Shown here: one piece after another, positions 24,190-36,369 of the stretch
Layout: each line of letters opens with the position of its first letter
Numbering within the stretch: the stretch's first letter is position 1
Source: Gossypium raimondii
Lineage: Eukaryota > Streptophyta > Magnoliopsida > Malvales > Malvaceae
Direction of reading: 5' to 3'
Assembly: GCF_025698545.1 (NCBI RefSeq)
Contig: NC_068570.1
Coordinates: 54,145,924 to 54,209,923 of the forward strand
DNA: 64,000 bases
Program-made: the position numbers and the translations under genes
The notes under the pieces: model-generated
What the model was told of the DNA's origin: nothing
Database searches by the model: none
Seen by the model: the letters and a program-made list of their open reading frames with translations, nothing else

Positions 24190-26914
24190 TGGGTTTCCCC
24201 TAAAATTCCCAGAAAACAACCTGCGAATCTGCACTGTCTGGATTTTAAGTTCCTAAACTGCCAAGGTTTGTTCTTGTTGTTATGCTTATCATCTTTCCTT
24301 TTTTTTTTTCTTCCCAGAAAAGTAGGATGAGACATGTTGGGTCCCACAGACAGTCTTAATTCGTGGACCCCAGTGGACAGTTGGCATCGCCATGGTTACT
24401 TACGTTTATATGATTTCACGATTTGTCGTCTTTAAGCTTTATCTCTTAGTATTTCATAAGCCCAATGAGATAAGTTATGTGAGATTTTAGGTTAATTTCA
24501 CAAGAAACCCTTGTCTTATTATTAAAATTTTAAATTAGTTCTCAAACTTTAAAATATTTTAATTGAATTCTCATTGTATTAATAGTGTATCAATCGGGTT
24601 CTTATGTCAATCTAATCATAAGCTTGGGCGTTAAACACCAGCTCGGATCTAACATGGAGCATATTTAAGATACATGAATTAAATTTACAAAATCGTGTAC
24701 ACTTATTGTATGGACAGCTTAGATTTGACGTGTTAAAAAATAATTAACCTTCCTAAATTTTATTAACGCTATTTATTTTTAATATGTTAGATCTGAATTG
24801 TTCATGTAATAGTCGATAGGTACATATATTTATAATTTGATCCAAATGTTCTAAATATGCTTCACATCATATCCAAATAAAATATTTGATTGGTTCAATA
24901 TTAATATATTTAGGATTCAATATCATATCCAAATTCAAACAACCATAACTTTAAGTCTCTACATTTCATACATTTGAAATTTAGTCCTCCTACTTTTATT
25001 TTTAAGAATTTAATCCTCTACTTTTAGATTTAAAATCTACTTTCAAATTATATATAACCAAATAACAATATAATTAAAAAGTTAACAATATTAACTATTT
25101 GAACTAGGTAATAACATTATAAAAATATAGGGACCAGACTATGTTAGAAATTAAAATATAGATTAAATATCAAATTTCACCATATTAAAAGGACTAAAAC
25201 TGAAAATAAACCATTTTTTACATCAAAAAGAGTGTGGTGATGTGTGCCACGTGTCAGCGTGACTTTATATATATCTTAGGTATAGAGATTGTGTTTGTCC
25301 TTTTATTTATAATTTATTTATGGACGGATTCTGTTATTTTTATTGCTGGCTGAGGTATACCGTTTGGCTTTTTTTTCAACAGTGTGAAAGACGTGTCTTT
25401 TTTATTAAGTGTAAAAGGCGTGTTTTATTCGTTTTATTAATCAATGTATTTTTTTAACATAAATTTTATTATATGTCTTATTCTTTTTAATATAATACCT
25501 AAATCCATAACTTCTCTCTAACTTGACCTATTTATGAGTCGGGTTATTTGTTCAGAAGCAAAGGCCAACTTGAAATTTGAAAAGATTTGGACAAAAATAT
25601 TAGGTCCGAAAAATAGACTTAAACAAAAAAAAATTAGGTCTGTTTAAAATATGGGTTGAGCTCGAGTTTGAACATTTAAGGTCCGAGTTTGACCTGACCT
25701 AGCCCGTTTTTAAGTTTATTATACTTTATATTATGTTATTTTTATATATTATATAATTTAGAACACATTAAAAAAATAAAGATATACTAAATATATAATA
25801 CTATCTAATATAAACATTAAAATAATATTAAGATGGCTATATAAAAACTTTCAATAAATAAAAAATATATAAAATTTTATTAAATATTAAAATAAAATCA
25901 TATAAATATTTTTAAAAAAATTAAAAAAATCATATAGGTGAGCCTAAAATAGGCTTGGGTTAATCTTTTGTAAATATAAATTAATTTGGATAAAATTTTA
26001 GACTCATATTTTAGGTTGGACAAAATATCATACTTAGGTCTGACCCGACTTATGAGCACCTCTAGCTCAAACCTTTAAATAAAAGGATAATACACTTCAA
26101 CACACTCAAACTCACATTCTCCTACACTGACAACAATATCAATATCAATTGAGTTAAGACAATAGACTTAATTAATGAATTTTTAATATCCCTATTTATT
26201 ATCTGCTATATATATATATATTCTTCTTTGTTTCTTTCAAAGAATATTTTGGATCTTTCATGAACTGGAATGATTAATCTTATGAATTGATGACTTTCCA
26301 AGTTTAAAAAATTGTTTTTATTTAAATGAAGGGTAAATTACTAAATTAGTTCATAATTTGCTCAAACTTCAAAACCACATCCAACTTTCTAGTACTCATA
26401 AAATATATCATAAACGCTATGTGTAATGAATAATATTTTAATGCTTTAGTTTGACCTATATTTCTATTACATTCTTAACGTGCAAAACATTAAAAATCAA
26501 TAAAATCCTTCATGATTCATGACTCAAATTTGGAATTAGACAAATGAGAGAACAGAAAATAATCTTCAATTTCCTTTTTATTTCAAAAGATTGAAAGTAC
26601 AAGGACTAAAATTGAACAAATCGAAAAGTAAAAGGATCGAAATTAATCAAATTAAAATACATGGACTAAATCCATAAACTTTTGTAAAGTACAAGGACTA
26701 ATAACAGAATATAGCCAAATAATTACAATTGAAAGAAGAGTGGCGTGTAAAGTTTCTCATCATTGCTTCAAAGGAGAGCAAAAGAAACATGGACATTTTA
26801 ACATTTGATAACTTTTTTGCATATACATATATATTTATATGTATGTATATGCATTCTCTTCATTGTGGTACAGAGGGTTAAGGTTAATGAATTAATTGAT
26901 AATGCTACACTATT
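24190..26914. other. Intergenic DNA between the two PLC genes
   Basis: The 5' leader and promoter of the PLC2-like gene should lie just above 24190. The rest is AT-rich with no gene. 24600-24850 is related to 40300-40450 (shared TTAGATxTGAAxTGT...TAAATTTTATTAA words). 25540-26070 is a dispersed repeat also found at 43388-44390. The last few hundred bases probably include the 3' end of the PLC6-like transcript. Confidence 0.4.
25540..26070. mobile_element. Dispersed non-autonomous repeat, copy 1
   Basis: Shares long collinear stretches with 43906-44390, for example GACAAAAATATTAGG, TTTAAAATATGG, AAGTTTATxATACTTTATA and an AT-rich core, and both end near ATGAGCACCTCTA. GTCGGGT-type words at the left and ACCCGAC words at the right suggest degenerate terminal inverted repeats. 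No coding capacity. The class is not settled; a miniature DNA transposon is most likely. Confidence 0.5.
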
Positions 26915-29900
26915 TTATACAAACTCAAACCTCATTAGCAGCCTTACATTTTTGTGTTTAACTCCCTTCTTGTCATGCAGAGGGACGGACCGGAACCCGG
27001 TTCTTAACTCTGGTACCGGCAAACATGTTTGGCCGCCAAAGTCGTCCTTCTCCGATATGTCGTATTCGCGTACTTCAATCCGAAGCAGTGCTAGTTCCGG
27101 AACAGTTAAGGGAAAAGAGAATTCTTCATCCCATACTGGACACCAATCATCTTCAATTATCTTGGTTTTCTTTTTAGCTTCATCTGCTGGCACTCCCACA
27201 ATGAATATCTGCCATTATTAATGTTATATAATCATCATTTATGTCTCATAAAATTGAGGGACCATACTCAATTTCGGGTATAATTTTGTTATAATATTTC
27301 CCATTACCAACCCGAAATCCGAATATAACCTAGACTACCGACCTGCGGCCCACACATTAGGGGCTAGCGAGGAGAGATCGCAACCCTAGTTCGCATGTCC
27401 CTAGGTGTTCACAAGTAGAGGGTGCGAAGTCAAGCGAGTAAACCAGCTAACACGTGTTAAGTCTAGAACAGCATATGTATTGGCATGCATGGAACCTACC
27501 TAGGACATCACTTCGATGAACAGTAACCATGCTTTATAAATACCCGATTCTCCTCACCTTGAAGACATACAACAAAAACACTAAACAAATTTCAAGGCTT
27601 TATTATGTCTTTAGAAGATCATATCCAAATATGCAATGAATACGGAAACTTTAAGAAAAAAAGAAGAGCCCTAGCAACATAGTTTGCAACTCATTCCCTG
27701 TGGCTCGTGTTCAACATTGTGTCCAATACGTATTCATACATAGATATAATGACATAATCTTCTAAAAACCATTTAAATAAATAAAGTTTTCAAAAAAATT
27801 TATTATATTTCATTGAACACATACTCATAACTGAAACTCGTATTTACATCCGAGTAAGATAGGGTAAGTGGGCTAAAATGGTTGTCAAACCTTTGTATAG
27901 AAGTCTGGAGGAGAGTATGCATCAAAATGTGTGTGCTTAAAGTCCAAGCGCCATCCATCCCCCATATATATTTTCACCTGTTAAGTTACAGAAAAAAAAT
28001 CATAACAATATTTGAGTATATTCGGATATATTCGAATAAAGATATAGAGATGAGGCGTTGATGATATTCGTATTAGGAATATACAGTATCCGAATCCAAG
28101 TAATAGAATATTTTACCTTTAACGTTTTCTGCACAGGCAAGAGTGTTGCTTTGGGATCAAACAACTCGTCAGCTGATCGAGTCAAAATATCAGGTTTTAT
28201 CACATAACCACATCCTCCGTTGGCTCTAAACATGCCATGCATCAACCACAGTGATTTTCCATACCCCTGATAAAAACAACATTCATACCTAGTTATTACA
28301 AATGTTTTACAATTTACACTATCATCATCAAAGATTAAAACATATCCGATCTATGTATTCATATCCAACACTTATAACCAAATCCAAATAACAAGCTAAC
28401 CTGCATGTTAAATGCAACCATTTGAGCTCCGTGCATCCATCCGATAGTTGGTTTGTAATTTGATGAGGTAAAACGAGTACCCTTCGGATAGACTCGTAGG
28501 ATATTCCTCTGTGTAAACCTGAAAGTGTTCGGAATTATTAATATATGCTCAACTTTTTAAATTCTATTTGAAGAATTATATCTTCATACTCATTTGAAAA
28601 TGTACCGGACATGGATATTTCAACAAAAAAAACGAAGAAAGGAATGTTGATATATAGGTACCTTACAATATCAAGTCCATGAGAACCGGCAAGTTTTTCA
28701 AGCTGATGTTCACTCAAACTAAGACGTCGAACCTGATCAGTAACTTCTTTTAATGCGGTCTTTAAGGAACCCTTTGGCTTTCCTGCATGTATGGTTATTA
28801 AGCGCTTGTATCCTGATACCCCGGCTTGCAATGACTTAAAGTCTTCATCTTCTTGATCACTCTCACTCTGCAATGCCATTCATATTAACTAATGTTATCT
28901 CATTATCTGAATTCAAATCTGTATTTGTAGATCCATATCCTAATCGAACACTTACACTAGAATTCGAATAACATAGTAAATTTCTGCTTACTGCGTCTGA
29001 GTCATCCTTTGGGGATGATTCGTCTTCGGAGGCGTCCTTCGACCTGACCTCTAGATATTCTTTTGGTGGTTTCGTTGAAATCATGATTCGGTATTTCAAT
29101 GATTCCGGTGAAGGGAACTCGGTTAAGTCAGATTCGGGATAGTACAACATAGTTTCGAACGTTTGAGTGATCATCTACAAAAATATATGATTGAAATCAT
29201 TTCCGATCATCGTAGAAAAATAGAAAACTCGAAAGGGAAAAAATGGAAGACTAACATCTGCAGCTTTAGCTTGCAATTCTGGAGTAAGATGATCTTCCAA
29301 TGTAATAATAACTGGATAAGGGGAACTAACAAAAGCATACTCTTTAATGGATGTCAAACATTGGATAAATGACACCGGAGTTGTCAAGGTCCTATAATTT
29401 CATACACAAGAAGATACTGTTAATAATTCTGGTAGACCTATTCAAAGATCTGATTATGATTAACTCAAGCTTACATTACCTTCCATGAAGGACAAGAATT
29501 TCATCTTTAGAGGGCCAAAGATCAAGTTCGATAACTCGAACACCATTTTGCAAAGCCTTGATAATTGGAACCTCACTACAATCACTGCTGAGTTGATTCC
29601 CAGTTAGATAGGAATTATGCCCTGTATATATGAAATAATGCGACAATGGTGCACTCATATCATGGTGTACCTGCAAAATGACATTTCATTTATCACACCT
29701 TTAAACCTATTAAATCAACAAACAACTTAAGGAATTTTGTATATTTGAAGGGTTTTTAAAGAATCATGTTTTCATTCACACAATTCGTCGAACACAAAAC
29801 TTCAACAAACAAAAAATGGAAACAACAAAGATCCATGATTGGGAGAAAGAAAAAAGATGACCTGAGTACGAATGGGGCCATTGAGATCATCGGAAAGCAA

Positions 29901-30287
29901 AAAATGAAAGAAATCTTCAACATTGAGGGTGTGTCTGGCGAATTTGGTGATATGGTGTCTCCTGTTCACAACCTGTTCAATGATATTCTGAGCATCTTCG
30001 AGTCGGGTGCTAACCTCACACTGGTGGACCGACATGAACCGTCTAAGTTGCTCGGCGGTCATATGTGTGGAACCATCATCGGTGAATAAAGAAAAGGCCT
30101 TGTTGACGTCAGAAGGTGGCTCCACTTCATTGATCTTGAACTTCCTGTTGAAGAAGCTGAACATCTTGTAATTGTAGCTTCCACTTTCAAGGCTACTTGA
30201 CTTCTTCTCCCTTTCCTTTTCCTTCCCCATTCCTTTGTTTTTGTCGTTGGATGTTACTCCTTTCTGGGATTTTTTACTCTTTTTCAT
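26915..30287 (-). CDS. PLC6: Phosphoinositide-specific phospholipase C, PLC6-like (9 exons)
   Basis: Same reaction as its neighbour. CDS exons (minus): 30287-29862, 29670-29480, 29391-29256, 29174-28992, 28867-28662, 28518-28401, 28266-28117, 27977-27891, 27208-26915; all GT-AG, 1791 nt, 596 aa, unbroken. The N-terminus is lysine-rich, followed by [20 protein letters not shown], characteristic of PLC6. The second Met (30230, [12 protein letters not shown]) matches the usual PLC6 start, so the true start may be 30230 and the protein 577 aa. X domain: [21 protein letters not shown] domain: [22 protein letters not shown]2: [16 protein letters not shown]. Exons 3, 6 and 8 have exactly the lengths of those in the PLC2-like gene (136, 118, 87 nt), showing tandem descent from one ancestor. 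Confidence 0.95.
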
Positions 30288-32589
30288 GAAGGAAGATTCA
30301 ATGAAGAGACTTGAGAGAGATTAAGAGTTTTTTTTTTTTTTAATTTTTAATTTTATTATTTATTTTCCCAGGTCCTTGGAAAATGCAGCATTTCAAGCTG
30401 GATCGTTCGAGCTTAACGTTCTCTGTTTCCTCTTGTAGCAAATAACGAGAATCGGACATTGTTTTATAATAGCGCCATATTTTTCTTGTTTTTGTTTTAC
30501 TTTTTTTTACGGGTAATAATTTTCATATTAACTTTGATACGTTAATTTAGTTTTGCCTGTATTTCATTTTTTTTATTGTTTTATGGTTTAAATGTTGTTC
30601 ATTCCTAAATCGAGTCACCTTGTAAAATTTGTATGATTGAATCGAGATTAATTTGAAAATAATTGTAATATTAGAAAGGAAACCTACGAAAACAATTTGC
30701 TGTATTAATTGGCATAAGAAGAAATTCTGAAATCTGTATGGTATAAAGTTCATTGAGTTTAAATTCAAAAGCAACAAACAGATTTTAATTTGGACCACTG
30801 TAGACCAAGATATAAATAATTTAGTTATTACTATTCAAGTGAACAATTTTACTAAAATTACATAAATAGTAAAGTTGGAATTAATGTTGCATATAGGCAT
30901 AAAATACTAAAAGCAATAAATTCTCGTATAATTACATGTACATAAAGGACGAAAAAGAAAAATAATAGAAAAGTTCTAATGTTAAGAAATTGTTGCAAAC
31001 AATGCATTTATTAATACATAAGAGAAGTTCAAATGTATTGTCGAGATACTAAGTGAGTGCTTGTTATAAAATGAATTAAGAGAATCTTAAATGATTGATA
31101 AATAGAAAGAATAAACTATTTTTTATAAGAGTAAAGGATTTTATAAACTATGTTACCTTTGATCGAATAACATGTTATATTATGTGGACTTGATGTATAA
31201 TGAATTGGATAAGTTAAAATTTAATTTCTGGACAACGATTTAAGTGAAAAATGTTGAAAAGTGGAAAGGAGCACGTCGCGACGATCATTCAATTTAGTAA
31301 AGTCAGCGAGTGACATCGTAATGTGGAACCCCGACGTTGCGACATCACGTAAAATTTTGCAAATTTTGAATTTCAATCCCAATTCGATCTTAGATTGTGT
31401 AGAAAGCTATTATAAATCATATATGACTCAGAAATAAATATGAAACATATAGACTCAAATTTAATTATGCCTTAAAATGAATTGAATTAGATTATAATTG
31501 CTCTAGCAACAATTATAGCATCTTGGTCTCTAGCTCACGTCCTCCTACATTGATAACAACGTTCATGCCGATCGAGCTTACACTCAATCGGCTCTTTTGC
31601 TGGTACTTTACAACATTGTATATGCAAATAATTATATTTATTCAATATATACATAACTTGATGTATTTATTTCTTTAACAATGTATTTAATTAAATCAAA
31701 ATTAGAGTTCCATAAAAACATTTGGACTACAATCAAAATTTCATGTGTATAATTATACAAAATCAAAATTCATATCTCAAATAGCACCTAAATTCAACCC
31801 GATCCAACATAAAAAATTGACCCGTCTCACACGAAATCCAATTTCAAAAAGAAAAAAAAAACCCACTCCCATGGGATTAGATCAAAATCCCATTTATTAC
31901 AGATTTGTTTTTCTCTATATTATTATTCAATACATATTTAATCACCGTTCACAAGTTGATTTTCATATTTAATAAGTCATGGTCGTTATATTGAATATTA
32001 ATGGACGTGAATCTTAACACAAAATTTAAAATATCCGAAATTCAAAATACATAAAAGATAATTTAAAAATATTCGTAGTAAATACACACACTCGTATACG
32101 ATCCTCATACCAAAAAACGTTAGTAAAGATGGAAGCTTAATCTACAAGCAAAACTATTCATCTAGAAAAAGAAGCACTTTTCAGTTATATGGCCATCATT
32201 AAGACAGCAAATCGAATTGACTGACCATACAAAAAGGTACATAAAATCCAACTTTATCTCCAACATGTTCCGGCAAAATCTCAGTATCTACAACCTCCTT
32301 CACTTTCTCAAACATGTTTAAGCAAATCTGAATTTAAAATCCAGCATTTACAATTCCTTTCACTGTCTCAAACATGTCTAAACAAATTTCAAATAACATC
32401 CAAATCCCGGAAGGATAGTATGAAACATGAATGTTATCATTTTTTAATAATTTGATGTCACGTCAGTAAATTCATCCTGAATTTCAGAATTTTTATTTAT
32501 ATTTTCTTTTTCAGGATAAAAATATTGATATGTCATTAAACTGTTAGAGAAGGGATATAGATAATGTGGCATCTTAGTACATCCTTTAT
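30288..32589. other. Intergenic DNA upstream of the PLC6-like gene, with an LTR remnant
   Basis: Promoter and leader of the PLC6-like gene lie at its left end. 31260-31620 carries words such as GTCGCGACGATC, GTTGCGACATCACG and a tail with GATCGAGC...CAATCGG. Its order resembles 35905-36280, so it is probably a decayed LTR end. The remainder is AT-rich with no gene seen. Confidence 0.4.
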
Positions 32590-33078
32590 ACCAAAAATAC
32601 CACAAAGTCCAACATTATCTCAAATATGACAATAACTCAACAAGCACTCTCCCCATATATCCTCACCTTAAAACACACACACACACACAAAAGCAAGTAA
32701 TTTACATGGACCAACAGCTTCAAACAAAATCACAATAAATACCTAAAAACATTCATTTTTTTTAATTTGTTTTTTGTTCAATAAAAATTCAGCCCTCCAT
32801 CATAGAATCAATCCCCATTCTTGGATTCTTCATCATTGTGTTGATTTCAAAATCCACAAAGTCAAATATTATCTCAAACATGTTTCAAACAAGACAGTGT
32901 CCATTCCCATAGATCATCAACTTAGAACACAAAACACAAGCAACAAAAAAACATAGTAAATAACTAAGAAAATACTAAGAACTTAAGGGGTATATTTGTG
33001 TTTTTTTTTGCTCAACCAAAATTCATCCTTCTCTCATGGAATCAATCACTATTCTTGGGTTGTTCATCATCATTGTGA
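32590..33078. repeat. Tandem duplication covering the ELF4 3' end (two ~240-bp units)
   Basis: Units 32590-32838 and 32839-33078 share an ordered series of words: CCACAAAGTC, ATTATCTCAAA, CATATAxATC, ACACAAAAxCAAG, then GTTCAATAAAAATTCA / CTCAACCAAAATTCATC, ATAGAATCAATC / ATGGAATCAATC, and ATTCTTGG.TT.TTCATCAT. The right unit holds the last 12 codons and stop of ELF4. The left unit keeps a similar codon series up to a TGA in the same relative position but has no gene attached. Confidence 0.65.
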
Positions 33079-33380
33079 AAGGCGGTGGAGAAATTTGAAG
33101 ACAAATCAGAGTAAAGAGAGACAACCTTGGAGATGTTCCCGTTGAGTTCTTGAATAAGTGCAACGTTTTCGACCATGTTGTGGGGGATCTTCGACTGATG
33201 GTTGTCGTTGACCTGTTGGATCAACACACGGTTCCGGTCTAAAACCGACTGAACTTGCTTGAAACTTTGATCAAATGATGCCCAAATTTCAGGGTCTCCA
33301 TTCACATCCTCTGAATCTTGTTTCGCTTGCTGTTTCAGTTTCTTCTTGTTACTGCTGCTGTTTGTTGGGTTTTTCGCCAT
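33042..33380 (-). CDS. ELF4: EARLY FLOWERING 4 (ELF4), circadian clock protein
   Basis: Intronless ORF of 112 aa, ATG at 33380-33378, TGA at 33044-33042. A Ser/Lys-rich N-terminus (about 1-27) is followed by the ELF4 domain (about 28-103). That domain contains QVQSVLDRNRVLIQQVNDNH and ENVALIQELNGNISKVVSLY, almost identical to Arabidopsis ELF4. ELF4 binds ELF3 and, with LUX, forms the nuclear evening complex that represses PRR9, PIF4 and other targets and sets clock pace and photoperiodic flowering. Length matches the family (about 111 aa). The last 12 codons are shared with a downstream tandem duplicate. The upstream region carries evening-phase and light-response motifs (see 33568-33657). 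Confidence 0.95.
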   Translation of the reverse strand: MAKNPTNSSSNKKKLKQQAKQDSEDVNGDPEIWASFDQSFKQVQSVLDRNRVLIQQVNDNHQSKIPHNMVENVALIQELNGNISKVVSLYSDLSSNFSTAFHNDDEQPKNSD

Positions 33381-33567
33381 GGTTTTCGATTCTTAAAAAG
33401 AAGAACTGTCTTTGGTCTTTTTACATGTAAGGAAAATGGCGATTAGACCATTTTTTTGAGGTTTCAGAGTCGAGTTTGTTGCAGAGATAGAAGAGGGGAG
33501 TTTTGGGGTATAAATTTCTTCAAGCATAGGAAAGCGGTGGAGTTTGGGAAAAAGAAATGTTTAATTT

Positions 33568-33574
33568 CACGCGC
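33568..33574 (+). promoter_or_regulatory. FHY3/FAR1-binding-site type box (CACGCGC) upstream of ELF4
   Basis: CACGCGC lies 188 bp above the ELF4 ATG. In Arabidopsis this FBS motif is bound by FHY3 and FAR1, which activate ELF4. It sits just downstream of an AATAAATATATT TATA-like stretch (about 33593-33604, minus reading), so it may be at the start site or in the leader. Confidence 0.6.
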
Positions 33575-33638
33575 GACCAGAGCAAGTGTGAAGAATATAT
33601 TTATTTTTTACGGACAACAATATAAACCGCCATACTGT

Positions 33639-33644
33639 CACGTG
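33639..33644. promoter_or_regulatory. G-box (CACGTG) upstream of ELF4
   Basis: A perfect CACGTG, 259 bp above the ATG, with four bases between it and an evening element. It is the classic ACGT-core site for bZIP (HY5) and bHLH (PIF) factors; HY5 is an established activator of Arabidopsis ELF4. Confidence 0.65.
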
Positions 33645-33648
33645 CGTT

Positions 33649-33657
33649 AAAATATCT
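33649..33657 (+). promoter_or_regulatory. Evening element (AAAATATCT) upstream of ELF4
   Basis: Exact evening element 269 bp above the ATG. CCA1 and LHY bind this motif to hold evening genes down in the morning. Its presence is what one expects for an evening-phased ELF4. Confidence 0.7.
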
Positions 33658-33775
33658 GTCCTAAATGGTATAAGCTGTTCTCTCAGTTAGATTTTTGTAT
33701 TAATATTCTTTTTAATATTACTTAAATTTAAGATTAAAAGGTGAGGTGCAATAATTTAAATTCTTAATTTTTTAA

Positions 33776-34509
33776 GGGTTAATATGCAAATTTCCATCAT
33801 ATTTTAAATAAAAATTTATAGCTATTACTATCGTTTTGTTGATACTTACCAAAAAATTTTGAAACTAAAGTTTAACTTTTTTTATTAAATTTTACTATTC
33901 AATTTTAACTTAAATTAAATTTAATAAAAATACTTTAAATATTTTATTTAAATAATTAAAATTATTAATTAAAATATTATTAATTATTAATTATTAACAA
34001 AATTGTTATTTATAAAAATAAAGTATTATTTTTATATTTTAAAAATTTTCAAGTCTTTTTACCATTAAATAAAATTTGAAGTTAATTTATAATTTTAATA
34101 ATTTTTTTTGTTTCATCATGTCTTTTCATAGTCTATGTTTAGTGTACGCGCTACCTCTTCCAACAATGTTATCTCTAAATTTTGAACTTTGGTTCTATCC
34201 ATGGGGATTTTTAATAATTTTATAAAGTAGCTTAATGTTTACTATTAAAATAAAAATATTTGAAATAATATTTTTCCATTAAATTTTGTTTTAAATAATT
34301 AAAATCAATATCTAATGGTAAAATTTTCTTTAAAAATTAAATTTGGTGGTAAAATGAATTAAAATTCAAAATTTAATGGCTAATTTCGATCACATAAAAG
34401 TTGAAGGATAAAATTTTTGAAGTATAATGACTAACATCAATCAAAATAAAATATAATGGCAAATTTCAATATTCACTTATAGTATGGTGGTAAATTTACA
34501 TTATAACCC
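33776..34509. mobile_element. Miniature inverted-repeat element (about 0.73 kb) upstream of ELF4
   Basis: Starts GGGTTAATATGCAAATTTCC and ends ...GGTAAATTTACATTATAACCC. The reverse complement of the end (GGGTTATAATGTAAATTTAC) matches the start with few changes, and imperfect pairing continues for about 60-80 bp. The core is AT-rich and non-coding. It begins about 120 bp beyond the evening element, so it may border the ELF4 promoter. No clear target duplication was found. Confidence 0.55.
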
Positions 34510-36369
34510 AAAAAAATTGTCTTTTATGATAAAATTAAGTAATCTTTTCTATTATTTGAAAATAAAATTGTTAATTTTTTCAAATAATTTTAAGAGCATA
34601 ATTTTACTCTCACAAGAATTTGATATGGAATATTGAGGTAGAGGACTAAAATGAATAAAATGGGAAATGATATGAAATACTTAAATTATGATATGTGATA
34701 TGAAAATTATATTGAAATATATCTTATAATATGTAATATGTAATATATAATATGTGTTTGATGATGAAATGGGGTTGTGATTGTGAATTTGACCGAAAAA
34801 CAATATATGTACTAAATTGCAAAATATTATTATGCAATAGAACAATATACAAAGTACGAAATGCATATGTGACCGAATACATGGAATGAATATGCGAGCA
34901 AGATGATTATAGGTATGGAAATGTTTACATATATATATTTGATGCCCATGTAAACTTAGTAAAAGGTTAGGATATGATTGGCATGCCAATGCAAGCTTGT
35001 AAATATGTGTTTGTACGGAGATCATTACATGTTATACCGAGATCTATCATTTGTTGCGGATTATCGAGTATAATCTGGTGTGGTGGAAGGATGTATTAGC
35101 ATATGAAAATGCATTTGATGCCTCCAGGCTTTATACTTCGGCACCTTAATGTGTTGTAGTTTAAGCTCCTACAAGCTATATGGTGTGGTGTAGTTTACCC
35201 ATATATCGGAGTCCATTTTACTAGGGTTTCATCAGGTGTAACATCCTAATTAGAATTTGAAAAACTTGAACATGTAAATAAATAGATTGACAATAGAATA
35301 TGATACCGAAATAAATATAAATAAGTTGATAGACTCTAAAAAATGAGTTTGGATGGTATGAAAGCAAGATAAATAATATGATTGCCATGGAATATGAATA
35401 GTATAATGTTAATTGCATATAAAGATGTTTCATAGTGTTAGCTAATATTGACAAATGGTAATTGTCAAATGGTATGTATAAGTTATTTGCCTTGCAAATA
35501 TTGACAAATGCATTAGTTATTTGTCATATTCATATACTCCATCGTATCTAAGATGTGATATTGTTAGATTGGTATATTATAATTTGGCTAAATTGTGTAA
35601 TGGCGTTATGCATGATCATTGTAAATATTTACATTGTCTTGAATCATGAAGGTACCACTGAGCTTTATCGCTCAGTGTACAGTTTTGTTTTCTTCATGCA
35701 CAGGTTTAAGTATTTCTTGAAGCCTCAGGACTTAAAGTCAACATATAGACTATCGTTTACGACTTAATAAAATTTGTAAATTGTATTTCATTTTAGTTTT
35801 ATAGTATGTACCTAGGGACTTTTGGTTAAATGTTTCTAAATGGTTAAGTTGTATGTGATGTAGTCTCATGTTAATGTTTAAAGATTGTGTCTGAATGTAC
35901 TCATCTAGTTGCGGTGACAAACCTTGGCGTCGCAACAAGGAACAGGGCAAAATTCTCATGGCAAAGCTGTTGCTCCAAGGTCACAACGAGCACAACATAG
36001 AGAGTTGCATCAAGACGAGGAATCTCTGACGTCACGATGTCAACCCAAATTTTTGAAATCCTTACAATTGGTCCTATTTTGTCCCCGAGTTAGTAAAAGA
36101 ACTTTCATAAACTCGTATAAGACCCGAAAATGATTATGTATCATATTATGCACATGTCTTCGTTATATTTGAACACTTGACAATTTGTAATTAAATATAA
36201 TTTGATCGTAGTTGCTTCAGTAACAAATATGGCACCTTGTAACTCAAACCTGACGATCGGATCGACTAACAAGGTGTTACATCAATAAAAAATTATTTTC
36301 CTATTTCAAAAGCAATATTTCATATCATCACGTTTATTTATTTTTTCATAATTTTGCAATACTTTACTA
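34510..36369. mobile_element. Decayed LTR-like region ending GGTGTTACA
   Basis: 35238 begins TGTAACATCCTAATTAG and 36281 closes AAGGTGTTACA. These are inverted LTR-type ends like those of the solo LTR at 57828-61093. Flanks are TCAGG and TCAAT, so any duplication is imperfect. The body holds GTCGCAACAAGG / GACGTCACGATGTC words typical of cotton LTRs. 34510-35237 has similar composition and may be part of another LTR. No coding sequence. Confidence 0.4.

Noticed and set aside
32675-32692. ACAC run as a functional element
   Set aside because: Plain dinucleotide microsatellite within the duplicated ELF4 flank.
35238-36281. Clean solo LTR call
   Set aside because: Ends look right (TGTAACATCC / GGTGTTACA), but flanks TCAGG and TCAAT do not match, so it is reported only as an LTR-like remnant.
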